A DNA stretch of 64,000 bases from Bacillota bacterium (GTDB lineage Bacteria; Bacillota; Clostridia; Ch29): the NCBI GenBank assembly GCA_028686075.1, contig JAQUCT010000001.1, positions 111,481 through 175,480 of the forward strand, read 5' to 3'. Each line of letters opens with the position of its first letter. Positions within the stretch are counted from its first letter, which is position 1. The notes beneath the pieces were generated by a model that saw only the letters and a program-made list of their open reading frames with translations, was not told where the DNA came from and did not search any database. The position numbers were made by a program, and so were the translations under genes. Below, one piece after another: positions 24,313-36,457 of the stretch.

Positions 24313-24498
24313 GTGGCTAAAAAATCGATGATAGCCAAGCAGAAAAAAAAGCCTAAATACAGCACCAGGGCTTATAATAGATGCAAGATATGCGGGAGAC
24401 CCCATGCGTATCTTCGAAAATTCGGTATATGCCGAGTTTGTTTCAGAGAGTTTGCTTACAGGGGAGAGATCCCGGGCGTTAAGAAAGCTAGCTGGTAA
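24313..24498 (+). CDS. rpsN: 30S ribosomal protein S14, zinc-binding type
   Basis: [23 protein letters not shown]. Confidence 0.98.
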   Translation: MAKKSMIAKQKKKPKYSTRAYNRCKICGRPHAYLRKFGICRVCFREFAYRGEIPGVKKASW

Positions 24499-24527
24499 GG
24501 CTTTATAACGGAAGGAGGTAGAAATAT

Positions 24528-24926
24528 ATGGTTATGACCGACCCCATTGCTGATATGCTGACTCGTATTAGGAATGCGAACAATGTTAAACACAGTAAGG
24601 TGGAAATACCGGCATCAAATATGAAAAAGGCTATCGCCAGGATATTACTAGATGAGGGTTTTATAAAAGGATACGAAGTTAAAGAGGACGGAAAACAGGG
24701 GATAATAAAGATAGAACTTAAATACGCTCAGGGCCAGGAAAAGGTTTTGAGCGGCTTAAAGAGAATATCCAAACCCGGTCTTAGGGTATACGTGAATAAA
24801 GATGAAATTCCAAAGGTGCTGGGTGGGCTTGGTATAGCGATAATATCCACGTCCAAGGGACTTATGACCGATGCCCAGGCAAGGAAGGAAAGTGCCGGAG
24901 GAGAAGTTATCTGTTATATATGGTAG
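24528..24926 (+). CDS. rpsH: 30S ribosomal protein S8
   Basis: [13 protein letters not shown]. Confidence 0.98.
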   Translation: MVMTDPIADMLTRIRNANNVKHSKVEIPASNMKKAIARILLDEGFIKGYEVKEDGKQGIIKIELKYAQGQEKVLSGLKRISKPGLRVYVNKDEIPKVLGGLGIAIISTSKGLMTDAQARKESAGGEVICYIW

Positions 24927-24944
24927 TTTACAGGAGGTGTTACA

Positions 24945-25484
24945 ATGTCCAGGATTGGTAAGTTACCCATAAAGATACCCGGCGGGGTTGAAGTGACCAT
25001 AGGTGAGGGCAACTTCATAACGGTAAAGGGACCACTGGGTAAGATGGAACGCAGTATGCACAAGGATATGATTATTACAAAGGAAGACGATAAAATACTG
25101 GTAAAAAGGCCCTCAGATAATAAGCCTCACAAATCCCTTCACGGGCTGACCCGGTCGCTTATAGCCAATATGGTTGAGGGTGTGACAAAGGGTTACCAGA
25201 AAATCCTTGAGATAAACGGGGTAGGATACAGGGCACAAAAACAGGGTAAAAAGCTTGTTTTGAGCGTCGGATATTCTCACCCGGTCGAGATGAATGACCC
25301 GGATGGCATAACCGTTGAAGTGGAAGGTACCAATAAGATTCTAGTAAAGGGTATCGACAAGCAGCAGGTGGGCAATTACGCCGCAAAGATTCGAAACTGG
25401 AGAGAGCCCGAACCCTATAAAGGAAAGGGAATTAAGTACGATAATGAGCATATAAGGCGCAAGGTAGGCAAGACCGGTAAATAG
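24945..25484 (+). CDS. rplF: 50S ribosomal protein L6
   Basis: [12 protein letters not shown]...[22 protein letters not shown]. Confidence 0.98.
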   Translation: MSRIGKLPIKIPGGVEVTIGEGNFITVKGPLGKMERSMHKDMIITKEDDKILVKRPSDNKPHKSLHGLTRSLIANMVEGVTKGYQKILEINGVGYRAQKQGKKLVLSVGYSHPVEMNDPDGITVEVEGTNKILVKGIDKQQVGNYAAKIRNWREPEPYKGKGIKYDNEHIRRKVGKTGK

Positions 25485-25505
25485 GTAAGAAGGGAGAGAA
25501 CAAGC

Positions 25506-25874
25506 TTGCTTAAAAAAATGGTTAAAAACGAGGCCCGGCAAAAAAGGCACAGGATTGTAAGAAACAAGGTCCACGGTAGTGCCGAAAGGCCCAGGCTTAA
25601 CGTATACAGAAGTCTTAACCATATTTACGCTCAAGTTATAGATGATGATGCCGGTGTTACGCTGCTGGCGGTTTCCACCCTGGATAAGGAAGTAAAGGTA
25701 ATGGCGGAGAAGGGCTATGGCTTAGATGCCGCCAAGGCGGTGGGCAAAGCGGTGGCCGACAGGGCACTGGAGAAGGGAATAAAGAGTATTGTCTTCGACA
25801 GAGGCGGATACAAATACCACGGCAGGGTTAAGGCATTGGCGGATGCAGCCAGAGAGAATGGCCTGAATTTCTAG
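25506..25874 (+). CDS. rplR: 50S ribosomal protein L18
   Basis: [20 protein letters not shown]. Confidence 0.98.
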   Translation: MLKKMVKNEARQKRHRIVRNKVHGSAERPRLNVYRSLNHIYAQVIDDDAGVTLLAVSTLDKEVKVMAEKGYGLDAAKAVGKAVADRALEKGIKSIVFDRGGYKYHGRVKALADAARENGLNF

Positions 25875-25891
25875 TAGAAGGAGGGAGATAA

Positions 25892-26404
25892 ATGCAAAAC
25901 AGGGCAAGGAATACTGACCAGTCAAAGCCGGACCTTGTTGAAAAGGTTGTTCATATAGGAAGGGTTACGAAGGTTGTTAAGGGAGGCAGGAACTTCAGGT
26001 TCAGTGCGCTGGTGGTTGTCGGTGACGAGAACGGAAAAGTTGGAGTAGGAACCGGTAAAGCAGCAGAAGTGCCTGAGGCTATCAGGAAAGCCATCGAAGC
26101 TGCCAAGAGGGATATGGTGAAGGTTCCGATGGTGGGCACCACAATACCTCACGAGGTGGTAGGCCGGTACGGAGCAGGCAAAGTCATAATGATGCCGGCG
26201 AAGGAAGGTACCGGAATAATTGCAGGGGGCCCGGTCAGGGCGGTGCTTCAGTGTGCAGGCGTCAGGGACATAAGGGCCAAATCCATAGGCTCAAACAACC
26301 CCAGGAATATGGTTAATGCCACCATGGAGGGAATAGACAGACTGAAGACCGTGGCACAGGTTGCCAGGCTGAGGGGAAAAACTGTGGAAGAGATTCTGGG
26401 TTAG
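25892..26404 (+). CDS. rpsE: 30S ribosomal protein S5
   Basis: [26 protein letters not shown]. Confidence 0.98.
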   Translation: MQNRARNTDQSKPDLVEKVVHIGRVTKVVKGGRNFRFSALVVVGDENGKVGVGTGKAAEVPEAIRKAIEAAKRDMVKVPMVGTTIPHEVVGRYGAGKVIMMPAKEGTGIIAGGPVRAVLQCAGVRDIRAKSIGSNNPRNMVNATMEGIDRLKTVAQVARLRGKTVEEILG

Positions 26405-26417
26405 GAGGGCGTTTATT

Positions 26418-26600
26418 GTGGCTAGGTTAAAGATTAAACTAATAAAGAGTACAATAGGAAGCAAGAAGGACCAGAAGGCGACGGTTGAGGCTCTGGGACT
26501 TAAGAAGATATCCCAGGTGGTGGAGAAAAATAATACGCCGGAGATAAGGGGTATGGTAAACAAGGTGAGCCATCTGGTAGAGGTGGAAGAAGTTAACTAA
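26418..26600 (+). CDS. rpmD: 50S ribosomal protein L30
   Basis: Short protein [23 protein letters not shown]. Confidence 0.97.
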   Translation: MARLKIKLIKSTIGSKKDQKATVEALGLKKISQVVEKNNTPEIRGMVNKVSHLVEVEEVN

Positions 26601-26613
26601 AGGAGGTGCCACT

Positions 26614-27054
26614 ATGAAGTTGCACGAGCTTAAACCTGCACAGGGTGCAAAACATAAGACCAAAAGGGTTGGAAGAGGCATGGGTTCCGGCCACGGCAAG
26701 ACCTCCGGCAGGGGGCACAAGGGTCAAAAAGCCCGTTCCGGCGGCGGTGTCAGGCCCGGCTTCGAGGGAGGCCAAATGCCGCTGCAGAGAAGGATACCCA
26801 AGCGAGGTTTTACAAATATTTTCAAAAAAGAATATTCGGTGGTCAATTTGGAAAGGCTCAATATGTTTGAAGAAGGTTCGGTAATAACCCCGGAACTTCT
26901 GGCAGAGCGGGGCATAGTTAAAAAAACCGGTGAGCGAATTAAGGTGTTGGGGGACGGAGAACTGGACAAAGCCCTGATTGTGAAAGCGCACAGGTTCAGC
27001 AAAACTGCAGCCGAGCGCATTGAAGCTGCGGGAGGAAAGGCTGAGGTGATATAG
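26614..27054 (+). CDS. rplO: 50S ribosomal protein L15
   Basis: [25 protein letters not shown]. Confidence 0.98.
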   Translation: MKLHELKPAQGAKHKTKRVGRGMGSGHGKTSGRGHKGQKARSGGGVRPGFEGGQMPLQRRIPKRGFTNIFKKEYSVVNLERLNMFEEGSVITPELLAERGIVKKTGERIKVLGDGELDKALIVKAHRFSKTAAERIEAAGGKAEVI

Positions 27055-27055
27055 G

Positions 27056-28312
27056 GTGATTCAAACGTTGAGGAATGCATGGAAGATACCGGATTTGAAA
27101 AGAAGAATCCTCTTCACCGTGGCTATGCTGGTGGTATTCAGGGTGGGTGCATTTATACCGGTACCCGGTATCAATATTGCGGTTATACAGGATATTGTGC
27201 AAAAAGGCGGACTGCTGGGATTCTTTGACGTGGTTTCGGGGGGAGCCTTCAGTAATTTCACAATATTTGCCCTCAGCATAACCCCCTATATTACGTCGTC
27301 CATTATTATGCAACTCCTGACCATAGCCATCCCCAAGCTGGAGGAACTGGCCAAGGAGGGAGAAGAGGGTCGTAAAAAAATTGCCCAGTATACAAGGTAC
27401 GGTACGGTGGTACTGGCCTTGGTACAGAGCATAGGCTTAAGCCTTGGGATGCGGGGTGCCCTCTACAATGCTACGCCAATCAATATTACAATAGTTGCTT
27501 TAACTCTGACGGCAGGTACAGCGTTCCTGATGTGGCTCGGGGAGCAGATTACCGACAAAGGTATAGGGAACGGGATCTCACTCCTTATATTTGCAGGCAT
27601 AATTTCCAGGCTGCCCGATGGGCTTGTGACCATTTACCAGTACTATAGGGTGGGCACAACAAACATAGTTGAACTGGTGCTGTTTGCCATTGGAGCCGTG
27701 CTTATAATAGCCGGCGTTGTGGCCATACAGGAAGGTCAGAGAAGGATACCGGTTCAGTATGCCAAGAGGGTAGTGGGCAGGAAAATGTATGGTGGACAGA
27801 GTACCCACATTCCGATAAAGGTTAATCAGTCGGGCGTTATACCGGTAATATTCGCCTCATCACTGCTGGCCTTTCCGCAAACCATAGGGGCTTTCTTTCC
27901 CGAAAGCGGTTTTAATAGATTTATGGAAAGGTATTTCGCATGGGGCGGATTTTCCCACACCCTGTTTACAGCGCTTTTGATAATATTTTTTACCTATTTT
28001 TATACGGCTGTGACCTTTAATCCTATAGAAGTGGCGAACAACCTGAAAAAGTATGGCGGATTTATCCCGGGTATAAGGCCGGGCAAACCCACAACCGATT
28101 ATATAAGCAAGGTTTTGAACAGAATTACATTGGTCGGAGCCTTTTTCCTGGTTGTCATAGTGGTTCTACCTGTAATACTGATGAGATTTACCGGACTTAA
28201 GATATACTTCGGAGGAACGGCCCTTCTGATAGTTGTGGGTGTGGCCCTTGAGACCATGAAACAAATAGAAGCCCAGATGCTTATGAGGCACTATCAGGGA
28301 TTTCTTAAATAG
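27056..28312 (+). CDS. secY: Preprotein translocase subunit SecY
   Basis: Multi-TM; GVIPVIFASSLLAFPQTI; DYISKVLNRITLVG. Confidence 0.98.
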   Translation: MIQTLRNAWKIPDLKRRILFTVAMLVVFRVGAFIPVPGINIAVIQDIVQKGGLLGFFDVVSGGAFSNFTIFALSITPYITSSIIMQLLTIAIPKLEELAKEGEEGRKKIAQYTRYGTVVLALVQSIGLSLGMRGALYNATPINITIVALTLTAGTAFLMWLGEQITDKGIGNGISLLIFAGIISRLPDGLVTIYQYYRVGTTNIVELVLFAIGAVLIIAGVVAIQEGQRRIPVQYAKRVVGRKMYGGQSTHIPIKVNQSGVIPVIFASSLLAFPQTIGAFFPESGFNRFMERYFAWGGFSHTLFTALLIIFFTYFYTAVTFNPIEVANNLKKYGGFIPGIRPGKPTTDYISKVLNRITLVGAFFLVVIVVLPVILMRFTGLKIYFGGTALLIVVGVALETMKQIEAQMLMRHYQGFLK

Positions 28313-28324
28313 GAGATGATAATA

Positions 28325-28969
28325 GTGCGCTTGGTAATAATGGGACCTCCGGGGGCCGGTAAAGGGACCCAGGCAGCCATGATAGCCGAGGAGTTTTCCA
28401 TACCGCATGTGTCTACGGGGGATATTTTCCGTAAGAACCTAAAAGAAGGTACTCCCCTTGGATTGAAGGCGAAGGAATATATGAACAAAGGCCTTCTTGT
28501 ACCTGACGAAACGGTGGTGGCAATTGTTAAGGATCGTTTGAGTGATGAGGACTGTAAAAATGGTTTTCTGCTTGACGGTTTTCCAAGGACCGTAGCTCAG
28601 GCCGAGGCTCTGGACGGGGTTCTTACCGATATGGATATGCAAATTGACTACGTGCTGAGCATTGACGTACCCAAGGAAGTGCTGGTAGAAAGGGCTGTGG
28701 GAAGGAGAGTATGCACCTCGTGCGGTGTTACCTACCACGTGAAGTATAACAGCCCGTCCCGAGAGGGTTTATGCGATGCCTGCGGTAGCGAGCTGATTCA
28801 GAGAGAGGATGATAGGGAAGAGACTGTGGCAAGAAGGATAGAAGTATACCTCAAACAGACCAAGCCCTTGATAGCCTATTATTCGGAAAAGGGGCTGCTT
28901 ATTAGCATCGATGGCGGACAGGGAATAAAAGAGGTTGGGGTGCAAATTGTAAAGGCTCTCGAAAAATAG
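28325..28969 (+). CDS. adk: Adenylate kinase
   Basis: [25 protein letters not shown]; zinc-type lid CTSCGVTYH...CDACG. Confidence 0.98.
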   Translation: MRLVIMGPPGAGKGTQAAMIAEEFSIPHVSTGDIFRKNLKEGTPLGLKAKEYMNKGLLVPDETVVAIVKDRLSDEDCKNGFLLDGFPRTVAQAEALDGVLTDMDMQIDYVLSIDVPKEVLVERAVGRRVCTSCGVTYHVKYNSPSREGLCDACGSELIQREDDREETVARRIEVYLKQTKPLIAYYSEKGLLISIDGGQGIKEVGVQIVKALEK

Positions 28970-29138
28970 CAGCAAATGATTGTTTTTTTGTCCCCCGCCA
29001 AAGTCCTGACCATGGCTGCTACAGGTGGTATTGCTGTCTCAGACTTTCTGTCCGTTTTGAGCACATTGCGGCCATAACCAGGGATTAGCCTCGGATACTA
29101 ACCCAAACATAGGATGGTCTTACGGAGGTGAATGGGGT

Positions 29139-29411
29139 ATGGAGAAAGGCGGAATAGTTCTCGGCCAGATTGTAAGGTCAAAGGCCGGAAGGGACAGGGG
29201 TGCGCATTTTGTAGTGGTAGGCTTTGAAAAGGAGCAGTACCTGTATATTGCTGACGGAGACCTGCGAAAGGTCGACAGACCAAAGAAAAAGAAAACAAAA
29301 CACCTGGCTAAGACGGGTATCGTACTGACGGAGGTTGCGGAAAAGCTCAAAAGTGGTAAGAAGGTTACGAACGCTGAACTTAGAAAGAACCTTAGAGACT
29401 TTGGGAGTTGA
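29139..29411 (+). CDS. KOW-domain (L14e/L6e/L27e-like) RNA-binding protein
   Basis: [44 protein letters not shown]; position before infA. Confidence 0.85.
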   Translation: MEKGGIVLGQIVRSKAGRDRGAHFVVVGFEKEQYLYIADGDLRKVDRPKKKKTKHLAKTGIVLTEVAEKLKSGKKVTNAELRKNLRDFGS

Positions 29412-29443
29412 TAGGATTTGGTGAATGGAGGTATGATTACCTT

Positions 29444-29665
29444 ATGACTAAGAAGGATATTATTGAGGTTGAAGGAAAGGTTGTAGAGGCACTGCCAAAT
29501 GCTATGTTTCATGTGGAGCTGGAAAACGGGCATAAAATTTTAGCCCATGTATCCGGCAGGCTTAGGATGCACTATATAAGAATTTTACCCGGCGACAGAG
29601 TGACGATTGAGTTGTCTCCCTATGACCTCACACGGGGAAGGATAGTGTGGAGAGGCAAAAGCTAA
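29444..29665 (+). CDS. infA: Translation initiation factor IF-1
   Basis: [38 protein letters not shown]. Confidence 0.98.
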   Translation: MTKKDIIEVEGKVVEALPNAMFHVELENGHKILAHVSGRLRMHYIRILPGDRVTIELSPYDLTRGRIVWRGKS

Positions 29666-29677
29666 GGAGGTATTACA

Positions 29678-29791
29678 ATGAAGGTAAAACCATCAATTAA
29701 GCCTATATGCGAAAAGTGCAAAATAATAAAAAGAAAAGGCAAGGTAATGATAATCTGTGAAAATCCCAAACACAAACAAAAACAGGGATAA
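29678..29791 (+). CDS. rpmJ: 50S ribosomal protein L36
   Basis: Read directly: [37 protein letters not shown]; absent from supplied ORF list because of length. Confidence 0.97.
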   Translation: MKVKPSIKPICEKCKIIKRKGKVMIICENPKHKQKQG

Positions 29792-29818
29792 CGTAAATAC
29801 GGGAGGTGTGGTTTTTAT

Positions 29819-30190
29819 ATGGCAAGGATTGCTGGTATTGACTTACCCAGGGACAAAAGAATAGAAATAGGGCTTACCTATATATTTGGTATTGGCAGGT
29901 CCAGGGCACAAAAGATACTCACGCAGGCGGGAGTTGACTTCGATACAAGGGTCAAGGACCTGACGGAAGCTGAAATAAGTAGATTAAGAGAAGTAATAGA
30001 CAAGCAGTATAAGGTGGAAGGGGACCTAAGAAGAGAGGTCAACATGAGTATAAAACGCCTTATAGATATCGGGTCCTACAGGGGATTGCGCCACAGGAGG
30101 GGCCTGCCCGTCAGGGGACAGGGAACCAAGAACAATGCGAGAACGAGAAAGGGTCCTAAAAGGACGGTTGGCGTAAGACGTAAGGCGTAA
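29819..30190 (+). CDS. rpsM: 30S ribosomal protein S13
   Basis: [26 protein letters not shown]. Confidence 0.98.
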   Translation: MARIAGIDLPRDKRIEIGLTYIFGIGRSRAQKILTQAGVDFDTRVKDLTEAEISRLREVIDKQYKVEGDLRREVNMSIKRLIDIGSYRGLRHRRGLPVRGQGTKNNARTRKGPKRTVGVRRKA

Positions 30191-30227
30191 GAAATAAGTC
30201 GTACCCTAAATGAAGGAGGTTAAATGA

Positions 30228-30620
30228 ATGGCAGCAAGGCCAAGAAGAAGAACAAAAAGACGAGAAAAGAAAAATATAGAGCGTGGCCAGGCCCATATCA
30301 AGTCGACTTTTAATAATACAATGGTTACTCTGACCGATCTGCACGGTAATGCATTGTCCTGGGCAAGTGCCGGAAAACTGGGTTTCAGAGGTTCAAGGAA
30401 ATCCACTCCCTTTGCTGCACAAATGGCAGCTGAGTCGGCGGCCAAGGATGCGATGGAGCATGGTTTGCGAAGCGTGGAGGTTTATGTAAAGGGTCCGGGT
30501 TCTGGTCGGGAAGCGGCCATAAGGGCACTTCAGGCCGCGGGACTGGAAGTTAACCTTATAAAGGACCTTACCCCTGTGCCCCATAACGGATGCAGGCCAC
30601 CGAAAAGAAGACGTGTTTAA
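30228..30620 (+). CDS. rpsK: 30S ribosomal protein S11
   Basis: [23 protein letters not shown]. Confidence 0.98.
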   Translation: MAARPRRRTKRREKKNIERGQAHIKSTFNNTMVTLTDLHGNALSWASAGKLGFRGSRKSTPFAAQMAAESAAKDAMEHGLRSVEVYVKGPGSGREAAIRALQAAGLEVNLIKDLTPVPHNGCRPPKRRRV

Positions 30621-30647
30621 ACAAATAGCAGGAGGTGTACTAAATTA

Positions 30648-31271
30648 ATGGGTAGATATACAGGTCCGGTATGCAGGCTGTGTCGCAGGGAGGGCATGAA
30701 GCTATACCTTAAGGGCGACAGGTGTTATTCGGACAAATGCGCAATCGACCGAAGGTCCTATGTACCCGGTCAGCACGGACAGGGCAGAAAAAAGGTTTCG
30801 GGTTACGGGATCCAGTTGCGGGAAAAACAAAAGGCAAAACGATATTACGGAGTTATGGAAAGCCAGTTCAGGAAGTACTTCAATATAGCGGAAAGAACGA
30901 AGGGCGTTACGGGCGAAAACCTGCTTTCAATACTCGAATCCAGGCTGGATAATTTGGTCTACAGGATAGGCCTTGGCGAATCCAGAAAGGAAGCAAGACA
31001 ATTGGTCAAGCACGGGCATTTCCTGGTTAATGGCAGAAAGGTTGATATACCCTCCTATCTGGTAAAGGTAGGAGATGTTGTTGAAGTAAAGGAAAAGAGC
31101 AGGGCGAGCGAAAAATTCAAAGAACTCGCAGAGAATAACCAGAGGGTTGCCCCCGATTGGCTGGAAGTGGATTTGGAAAAGATGAGAGCAAGAGTTGTTG
31201 GCGTACCGAAAAAAGAGCATATAGATATACCGATTGAAGAACACCTTATAGTAGAGCTTTACTCCAGGTAA
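30648..31271 (+). CDS. rpsD: 30S ribosomal protein S4
   Basis: [24 protein letters not shown]4 domain. Confidence 0.98.
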   Translation: MGRYTGPVCRLCRREGMKLYLKGDRCYSDKCAIDRRSYVPGQHGQGRKKVSGYGIQLREKQKAKRYYGVMESQFRKYFNIAERTKGVTGENLLSILESRLDNLVYRIGLGESRKEARQLVKHGHFLVNGRKVDIPSYLVKVGDVVEVKEKSRASEKFKELAENNQRVAPDWLEVDLEKMRARVVGVPKKEHIDIPIEEHLIVELYSR

Positions 31272-31336
31272 TCAATATAATTGGAATCGGTTGCCCTCGG
31301 TAAGATTTCATAGAGTTGTTGAAGGAGGGTTAATTA

Positions 31337-32284
31337 GTGATTGAGATTGAAAAGCCCAAAGTTGAAATGGTTGAAACAAGCAGTGACAACACCTACGGGA
31401 AATTCGTTGTGGAACCGCTCGAAAGAGGTTACGGAATAACCCTTGGCAATTCCTTAAGGAGGATTCTTCTTTCATCGCTACCGGGAGCCGCGGTGACCTC
31501 CGTGAAGATAGACGGGGTACTCCATGAGTTTTCTACTATACCCGGTGTTAAGGAAGATGTCACAGAGATAGTATTGAACTTAAAGTCCCTAAGCGTAAAG
31601 CTGGATGGTGACGAGCCGAGGCTTGTCAGGGTAGAAGCGGAGGGTGCCAGGGAAATAAAGGCCGGTGACATAATCCACGGGCCGGATGTGGAAATATTAA
31701 ACCCCGAGATGCATATTGCAACTCTTGGGGACGGTGCGAAGCTTTATATGGAGATAACCCTGGAAAAAGGAAGGGGCTACGTATCTGCGGAAAAAAACAA
31801 GGAGCAGGGCCAGCCCATAGGGATTATTCCCGTAGACTCCATATTTACTCCCGTGTCCAGAACCAATTTCAGAGTTGACAACACCAGGGTAGGCCAGGTT
31901 ACCGACTTTGACAAACTGACACTGGAAGTATGGACCGATGGCAGCATTGCTCCCGACGAGGCGGTATCCCTTGGTGCAAAGATTTTAAACGAACACCTAA
32001 ACCTTTTTATAACTCTTACAGACCAGATTAGGGATGTTGAAATAATGGTGGAGAAGGAAGAGGATAAAAAGGAAAAGGTGCTGGAAATGACCATAGAGGA
32101 ATTGGACCTTTCGGTAAGGTCATACAACTGTCTGAAACGGGCGGGGATAAACACGGTGGAGGAGCTTACCCAAAAGACCGAAGAGGATATGATGAAGGTG
32201 CGTAACCTTGGCAAGAAATCCCTGGAGGAAGTTCAGGGCAAGCTTTCCGAGTTAAACTTGAGTTTGAGGAAAAGCGACGAGTAA
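31337..32284 (+). CDS. rpoA: DNA-directed RNA polymerase alpha subunit
   Basis: [27 protein letters not shown]; alpha-CTD. Confidence 0.99.
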   Translation: MIEIEKPKVEMVETSSDNTYGKFVVEPLERGYGITLGNSLRRILLSSLPGAAVTSVKIDGVLHEFSTIPGVKEDVTEIVLNLKSLSVKLDGDEPRLVRVEAEGAREIKAGDIIHGPDVEILNPEMHIATLGDGAKLYMEITLEKGRGYVSAEKNKEQGQPIGIIPVDSIFTPVSRTNFRVDNTRVGQVTDFDKLTLEVWTDGSIAPDEAVSLGAKILNEHLNLFITLTDQIRDVEIMVEKEEDKKEKVLEMTIEELDLSVRSYNCLKRAGINTVEELTQKTEEDMMKVRNLGKKSLEEVQGKLSELNLSLRKSDE

Positions 32285-32305
32285 CGAGGCAGGGAGGGAT
32301 ATTTT

Positions 32306-32647
32306 ATGGCATCAAACAGAAGGCTGGGTCGGGAAACCGACCATAGAATGCTAATGCTCAGAAATTTGGTTACAAGCCTGTTGGATAAGGGCAGGATAGT
32401 AACCACTGTAACCCGGGCCAAGGAAGCAAGGAGCCTGGCAGAGAAGATGATTACGCTAGCAAAGAAGGGGGACCTCCATTCCAGACGTATGGCAATGGCC
32501 TTTGTGACCGATGAAACGGTGGTAAAGAACCTATTCGATAATATAGGTCCGAAATACACCGACAGAGAGGGAGGATACACCCGTATAGTAAAGATTGGCC
32601 CCAGAAGAGGAGACGCAGCGGAGATGGTTATACTGGAGCTGGTTTGA
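32306..32647 (+). CDS. rplQ: 50S ribosomal protein L17
   Basis: [20 protein letters not shown]. Confidence 0.98.
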   Translation: MASNRRLGRETDHRMLMLRNLVTSLLDKGRIVTTVTRAKEARSLAEKMITLAKKGDLHSRRMAMAFVTDETVVKNLFDNIGPKYTDREGGYTRIVKIGPRRGDAAEMVILELV

Positions 32648-32662
32648 CAAAGAGGGGTTAAA

Positions 32663-33499
32663 ATGGAATATCAAATACTGATGGAAAACCTCAGTTTCCG
32701 TTACAGCGAACAGGAAGAAATGGTTCTAAAGGATATAAGCATTAAAGTGAAGCAGGGCGAATTCGTGGCTGTAATAGGACATAACGGTTCAGGGAAATCC
32801 ACTCTGGCAAAGCATATAAACGCTTTGCTTGTTCCCGTTTCGGGTAAAATCGAAGTAATGGGAATGGATACACGGGATACCGAAAACGTATGGAAGATAA
32901 GGCAAAAAATAGGAATGGTTTTCCAGAACCCCGACAACCAGCTGGTTGCCACAATAGTTGAGGAGGATGTGGCCTTTGGCCCGGAAAACCAGGGGGTGCC
33001 TGCCGGGGAGATTAGGAAAAGGGTGGACGATGCCTTAAGGGAGGTGGGGTTGTATGAATACAGGACCCACGGCCCACACCTGCTTTCGGGCGGCCAGAAA
33101 CAAAGGGTCGCAATAGCCGGGGTGCTGGCCATGCAGCCGGATTGTATTGTTCTGGACGAGGCTACGGCTATGCTTGACCCCAGGGGCAGGCAGGAGCTGA
33201 TGGAAATAATCCGGCGGCTGAACAAAAAAGAAGGCAAGACCATTATTCACATAACCCATTACATGGAGGAGGCAACCGGGGCAGACAGGGTATTGGTAAT
33301 GGACAGGGGAAGGATAGTACTGGAAGGTACCCCTTCCAAAGTATTTTCAAAGGCTGCCCGGCTTAAGGAACTGGGACTGGACGTGCCAAGGTCTGCCCAG
33401 CTTGCCATAGGCCTTAGAAAAAGCGGGGTACCGCTGCCGGATATTCTAAACGAGGATGAGATGGTGGTAGAGTTATGTCGATTGAAGTCACGAACTTAA
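32663..33499 (+). CDS. ecfA1: ECF transporter ATPase EcfA1
   Basis: ABC ATPase motifs ([22 protein letters not shown]); position. Confidence 0.95.
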   Translation: MEYQILMENLSFRYSEQEEMVLKDISIKVKQGEFVAVIGHNGSGKSTLAKHINALLVPVSGKIEVMGMDTRDTENVWKIRQKIGMVFQNPDNQLVATIVEEDVAFGPENQGVPAGEIRKRVDDALREVGLYEYRTHGPHLLSGGQKQRVAIAGVLAMQPDCIVLDEATAMLDPRGRQELMEIIRRLNKKEGKTIIHITHYMEEATGADRVLVMDRGRIVLEGTPSKVFSKAARLKELGLDVPRSAQLAIGLRKSGVPLPDILNEDEMVVELCRLKSRT

Positions 33500-34338
33500 G
33501 CTATACCTATATGCCCGGCACACCCTATGAGAAGGTGGCCCTTGAGGGAATAGACCTTAAGGTTGACGAGGGTAGTTTCATCGGGATAATAGGTCATACA
33601 GGCTCGGGAAAGTCCACGCTGATACAGCACTTCAACGGGTTATTAAAGCCCCAGAGGGGTACAATAGTCGTGGACGGTAGCGATATTTGGGAGAAGGGAT
33701 TCAAAAGAAGCATAGTGAGACAGAAGGTAGGGCTTGTTTTTCAGTATCCGGAGCACCAGCTTTTTGAAGAAACGGTGTTTAAGGATGTGGCCTTTGGTCC
33801 CCGCAATATGGGCCTTAATGAAAAGGAAGTGCTAAAAAGAACCCGGTCCGCTATGAAGATGGTGGGGCTGGACTTCGATGCTTTAAAGGATACAAACCCC
33901 TTCGGATTATCCGGCGGCCAGCGGCGGAGGATAGCCATCGCCGGTGTGCTGGCCATGGGGCCCAAATACCTTATACTGGACGAGCCTACAGCGGGCCTTG
34001 ACCCCAGGGGTAGACGGGAGATACTCAATTCTATCCGTGATATGAACAGAAAACAGGGGATTACCATAGTACTGGTATCCCATAATATGGACGAAGTTGC
34101 ATGGTTGGCCGACAGTATAGTGGTTATGGAGCGGGGCAGAATCAGCAGAAACGGTACCCCACAACAAGTGTTTGACGATGGCAGGTACCTGATGGATTTA
34201 GGGCTTGCACTTCCGGCCATGTCTTTGCTGATGCTTAAACTTAAAGAGAAGGGATGGCAAGTAAAGGGAGGCGTGTTTACGGTGGAGGACGCCAGAAAGG
34301 AAATTCTAAAAAATCTAAGGTGTGGGAACGATGCTTAA
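33475..34338 (+). CDS. ecfA2: ECF transporter ATPase EcfA2
   Basis: ABC ATPase, [16 protein letters not shown]; overlaps ecfA1. Confidence 0.95.
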   Translation: MSIEVTNLSYTYMPGTPYEKVALEGIDLKVDEGSFIGIIGHTGSGKSTLIQHFNGLLKPQRGTIVVDGSDIWEKGFKRSIVRQKVGLVFQYPEHQLFEETVFKDVAFGPRNMGLNEKEVLKRTRSAMKMVGLDFDALKDTNPFGLSGGQRRRIAIAGVLAMGPKYLILDEPTAGLDPRGRREILNSIRDMNRKQGITIVLVSHNMDEVAWLADSIVVMERGRISRNGTPQQVFDDGRYLMDLGLALPAMSLLMLKLKEKGWQVKGGVFTVEDARKEILKNLRCGNDA

Positions 34339-35128
34339 GGATATAACAATCGGTCAGTATTTTCCTGGGGACTCGGTGGTTCATAGGCTGGACCCAAGGA
34401 TTAAGATCGTTTTGACCTTTGTACTTATAATTAGTCTTTTTACAGCTTCCAACTTTAAAGGATACGGTATTTGCGCCCTTTTTGTTTTGGTCCAACTGGC
34501 ATTGTCACGGGTGCCCATTAAATACATATTCAAAGGGCTGCGCCCCCTACTTATAATCCTGTTTCTTACTATATTCGTCAATATGTTCATGGTTGAGGGG
34601 GTAGTGGTATACAGTCTGGGTCCTTTTGATGTTACCCGGGAGGGAATGGTGCAGGCGGGGCGTATGGCAACCCGATTGGTGTTTCTTGTTATGGGGGCAT
34701 CGCTGCTTACCCTTACCACATCGCCTATAGCCCTTACCGACGGGATAGAAAAGCTATTAAACCCGTTCAGAAGGCTGGGGCTGCCCGCCCATGAGCTTGC
34801 AATGATGATGACCATAGCCCTGAGGTTTATACCAACCCTATTGGATGAAACGGATAAAATAATGAAGGCCCAGATGGCAAGGGGTGCGGACTTTGAAAGC
34901 GGAAACCTGTTAAGAAGGGCAAAAAATCTTGTACCCCTTTTGGTGCCGCTTTTTATAAGTGCCTTCAGGAGGGCCGATGAGTTGGCTCTGGCGATGGAAT
35001 CACGGTGCTACAGGGGCGGCAGAGGAAGAACCAGACTTAAGGTATTGCATATGGTCGGTATGGACTATTTCGCACTAGCTCTTGGAGGGCTGGTGCTTGT
35101 TACAACCATAGTGAGCAGAGGTTGGTAG
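34331..35128 (+). CDS. ecfT: ECF transporter transmembrane subunit EcfT
   Basis: Multi-TM CbiQ/EcfT-type; AQMARGADFESGN and RADELALAMESRCY motifs. Confidence 0.95.
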   Translation: MLKDITIGQYFPGDSVVHRLDPRIKIVLTFVLIISLFTASNFKGYGICALFVLVQLALSRVPIKYIFKGLRPLLIILFLTIFVNMFMVEGVVVYSLGPFDVTREGMVQAGRMATRLVFLVMGASLLTLTTSPIALTDGIEKLLNPFRRLGLPAHELAMMMTIALRFIPTLLDETDKIMKAQMARGADFESGNLLRRAKNLVPLLVPLFISAFRRADELALAMESRCYRGGRGRTRLKVLHMVGMDYFALALGGLVLVTTIVSRGW

Positions 35129-35137
35129 GTGGTCTTT

Positions 35138-35902
35138 GTGCGGAATATTCTTATAACAATAGAATATGACGGTACCAATTATCACGGGTGGCAGAGGCAG
35201 AAAAACGCTCTGACCATCCAGCAGCTTATAGAAGAAAGCATACAAAAGGTCACTGGCGTAAAGGCAAAGCTTATAGGTTCCGGAAGAACGGATACCGGGG
35301 TCCATGCGCTGGGACAGAGGGCAAATTTCAAAACAGAAACAAACATCCCGGCGGACAGGATACCCCTGGCGCTAAACGGTCATCTTCCGCCGGATATAAG
35401 GATTATTAACGCCGTTGAAGCACAGCCGGACTTTCATGCAAGATATGACGTTATCGGGAAAAAATACAGATACAGAATATTTAACAGAAATGTTCCTTCG
35501 GCGGTTCTTAGAAACTACAGCTGTTTTATTCCGGTAAAATTGGAACTTGACGGTATGAAAGAGGCTGCTGGGTATATAATAGGCAGAAAGGACTTTTCGT
35601 CTTTCTGTAGCAGCGGTAGCCTCGTGAGGTCAAGGACAAGGAATGTGCAGATGCTGGAGTTTAGGAAAGACGGTTGCATTATTGATATGTCAATAATGGC
35701 GGACGGTTTTTTGTACAATATGGTCAGGATAATAGCAGGCACCCTTGTGGAGGTTGGAAGGGGAAACCTGATGCCGGAGGAGATAAAGACTGTTTTGGAT
35801 AAAAGGGACAGAAGATGTGCCGGGCCAACACTGCCTCCCCAGGGCCTGTTTCTGGAGGAGGTATACTACGCACGGATTCTTGACACTCCCGGTGCCATGT
35901 AA
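35138..35902 (+). CDS. truA: tRNA pseudouridine(38-40) synthase
   Basis: IEYDGTNYHGWQRQ; GSGRTDTGVHALGQ. Confidence 0.97.
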   Translation: MRNILITIEYDGTNYHGWQRQKNALTIQQLIEESIQKVTGVKAKLIGSGRTDTGVHALGQRANFKTETNIPADRIPLALNGHLPPDIRIINAVEAQPDFHARYDVIGKKYRYRIFNRNVPSAVLRNYSCFIPVKLELDGMKEAAGYIIGRKDFSSFCSSGSLVRSRTRNVQMLEFRKDGCIIDMSIMADGFLYNMVRIIAGTLVEVGRGNLMPEEIKTVLDKRDRRCAGPTLPPQGLFLEEVYYARILDTPGAM

Positions 35903-35998
35903 TATACTATTTATGTTTATGGATATTAGGCCCACCAGCCCCGGGCCATATGTCATATATTTAACCTAAGTAAAGTTGCTTAAGGAGGGATATTTAAG

Positions 35999-36433
35999 AT
36001 GAAAACATATATGCCTAAACCGAATAGTATAGAAAGAAAGTGGTATGTTGTGGACGCCAAAGGCAAAACCCTAGGCCGGCTTGCCAGCCAGGTTGCCGGC
36101 ATACTAAAAGGAAAACACAAGCCGATATATTCTCCTCATATGGATACAGGCGATTTTGTTATAGTTATAAACGCTTCCGAGGTACACCTGACCGGAAAGA
36201 AGAAGGAACAAAAAGTATACCGACACCATTCGGGACATCCGGGTGGGCTTAAGGAAGTATCTTTTGAGAGAATGATTAAGGAAAAACCCCACCAGGTTGT
36301 CTATGATGCTGTTTGGGGCATGATACCCCACAACAAATTGGGCAGAAAAATGATTACAAAGCTTAAAGTGTACGGGGGCCCAGAGCATAAACATCAGGCC
36401 CAAAAGCCCGAAAAGCTGGAGTTTGATTATTAA
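35999..36433 (+). CDS. rplM: 50S ribosomal protein L13
   Basis: [22 protein letters not shown]. Confidence 0.98.
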   Translation: MKTYMPKPNSIERKWYVVDAKGKTLGRLASQVAGILKGKHKPIYSPHMDTGDFVIVINASEVHLTGKKKEQKVYRHHSGHPGGLKEVSFERMIKEKPHQVVYDAVWGMIPHNKLGRKMITKLKVYGGPEHKHQAQKPEKLEFDY

Positions 36434-36457
36434 TCGGTGAGGAAGGGAGGAAGAACA

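Noticed and set aside
28970-29138. Possible map remnant (frame reading SPAKVLTMAATGGIAVSDFLSVLSTLRP)
   Set aside because: Too short and no recognisable methionine aminopeptidase motif.
35926-35962. GGCCC...GGGCC hairpin before rplM as an L13 leader
   Set aside because: Short simple stem only; no recognisable conserved leader features.
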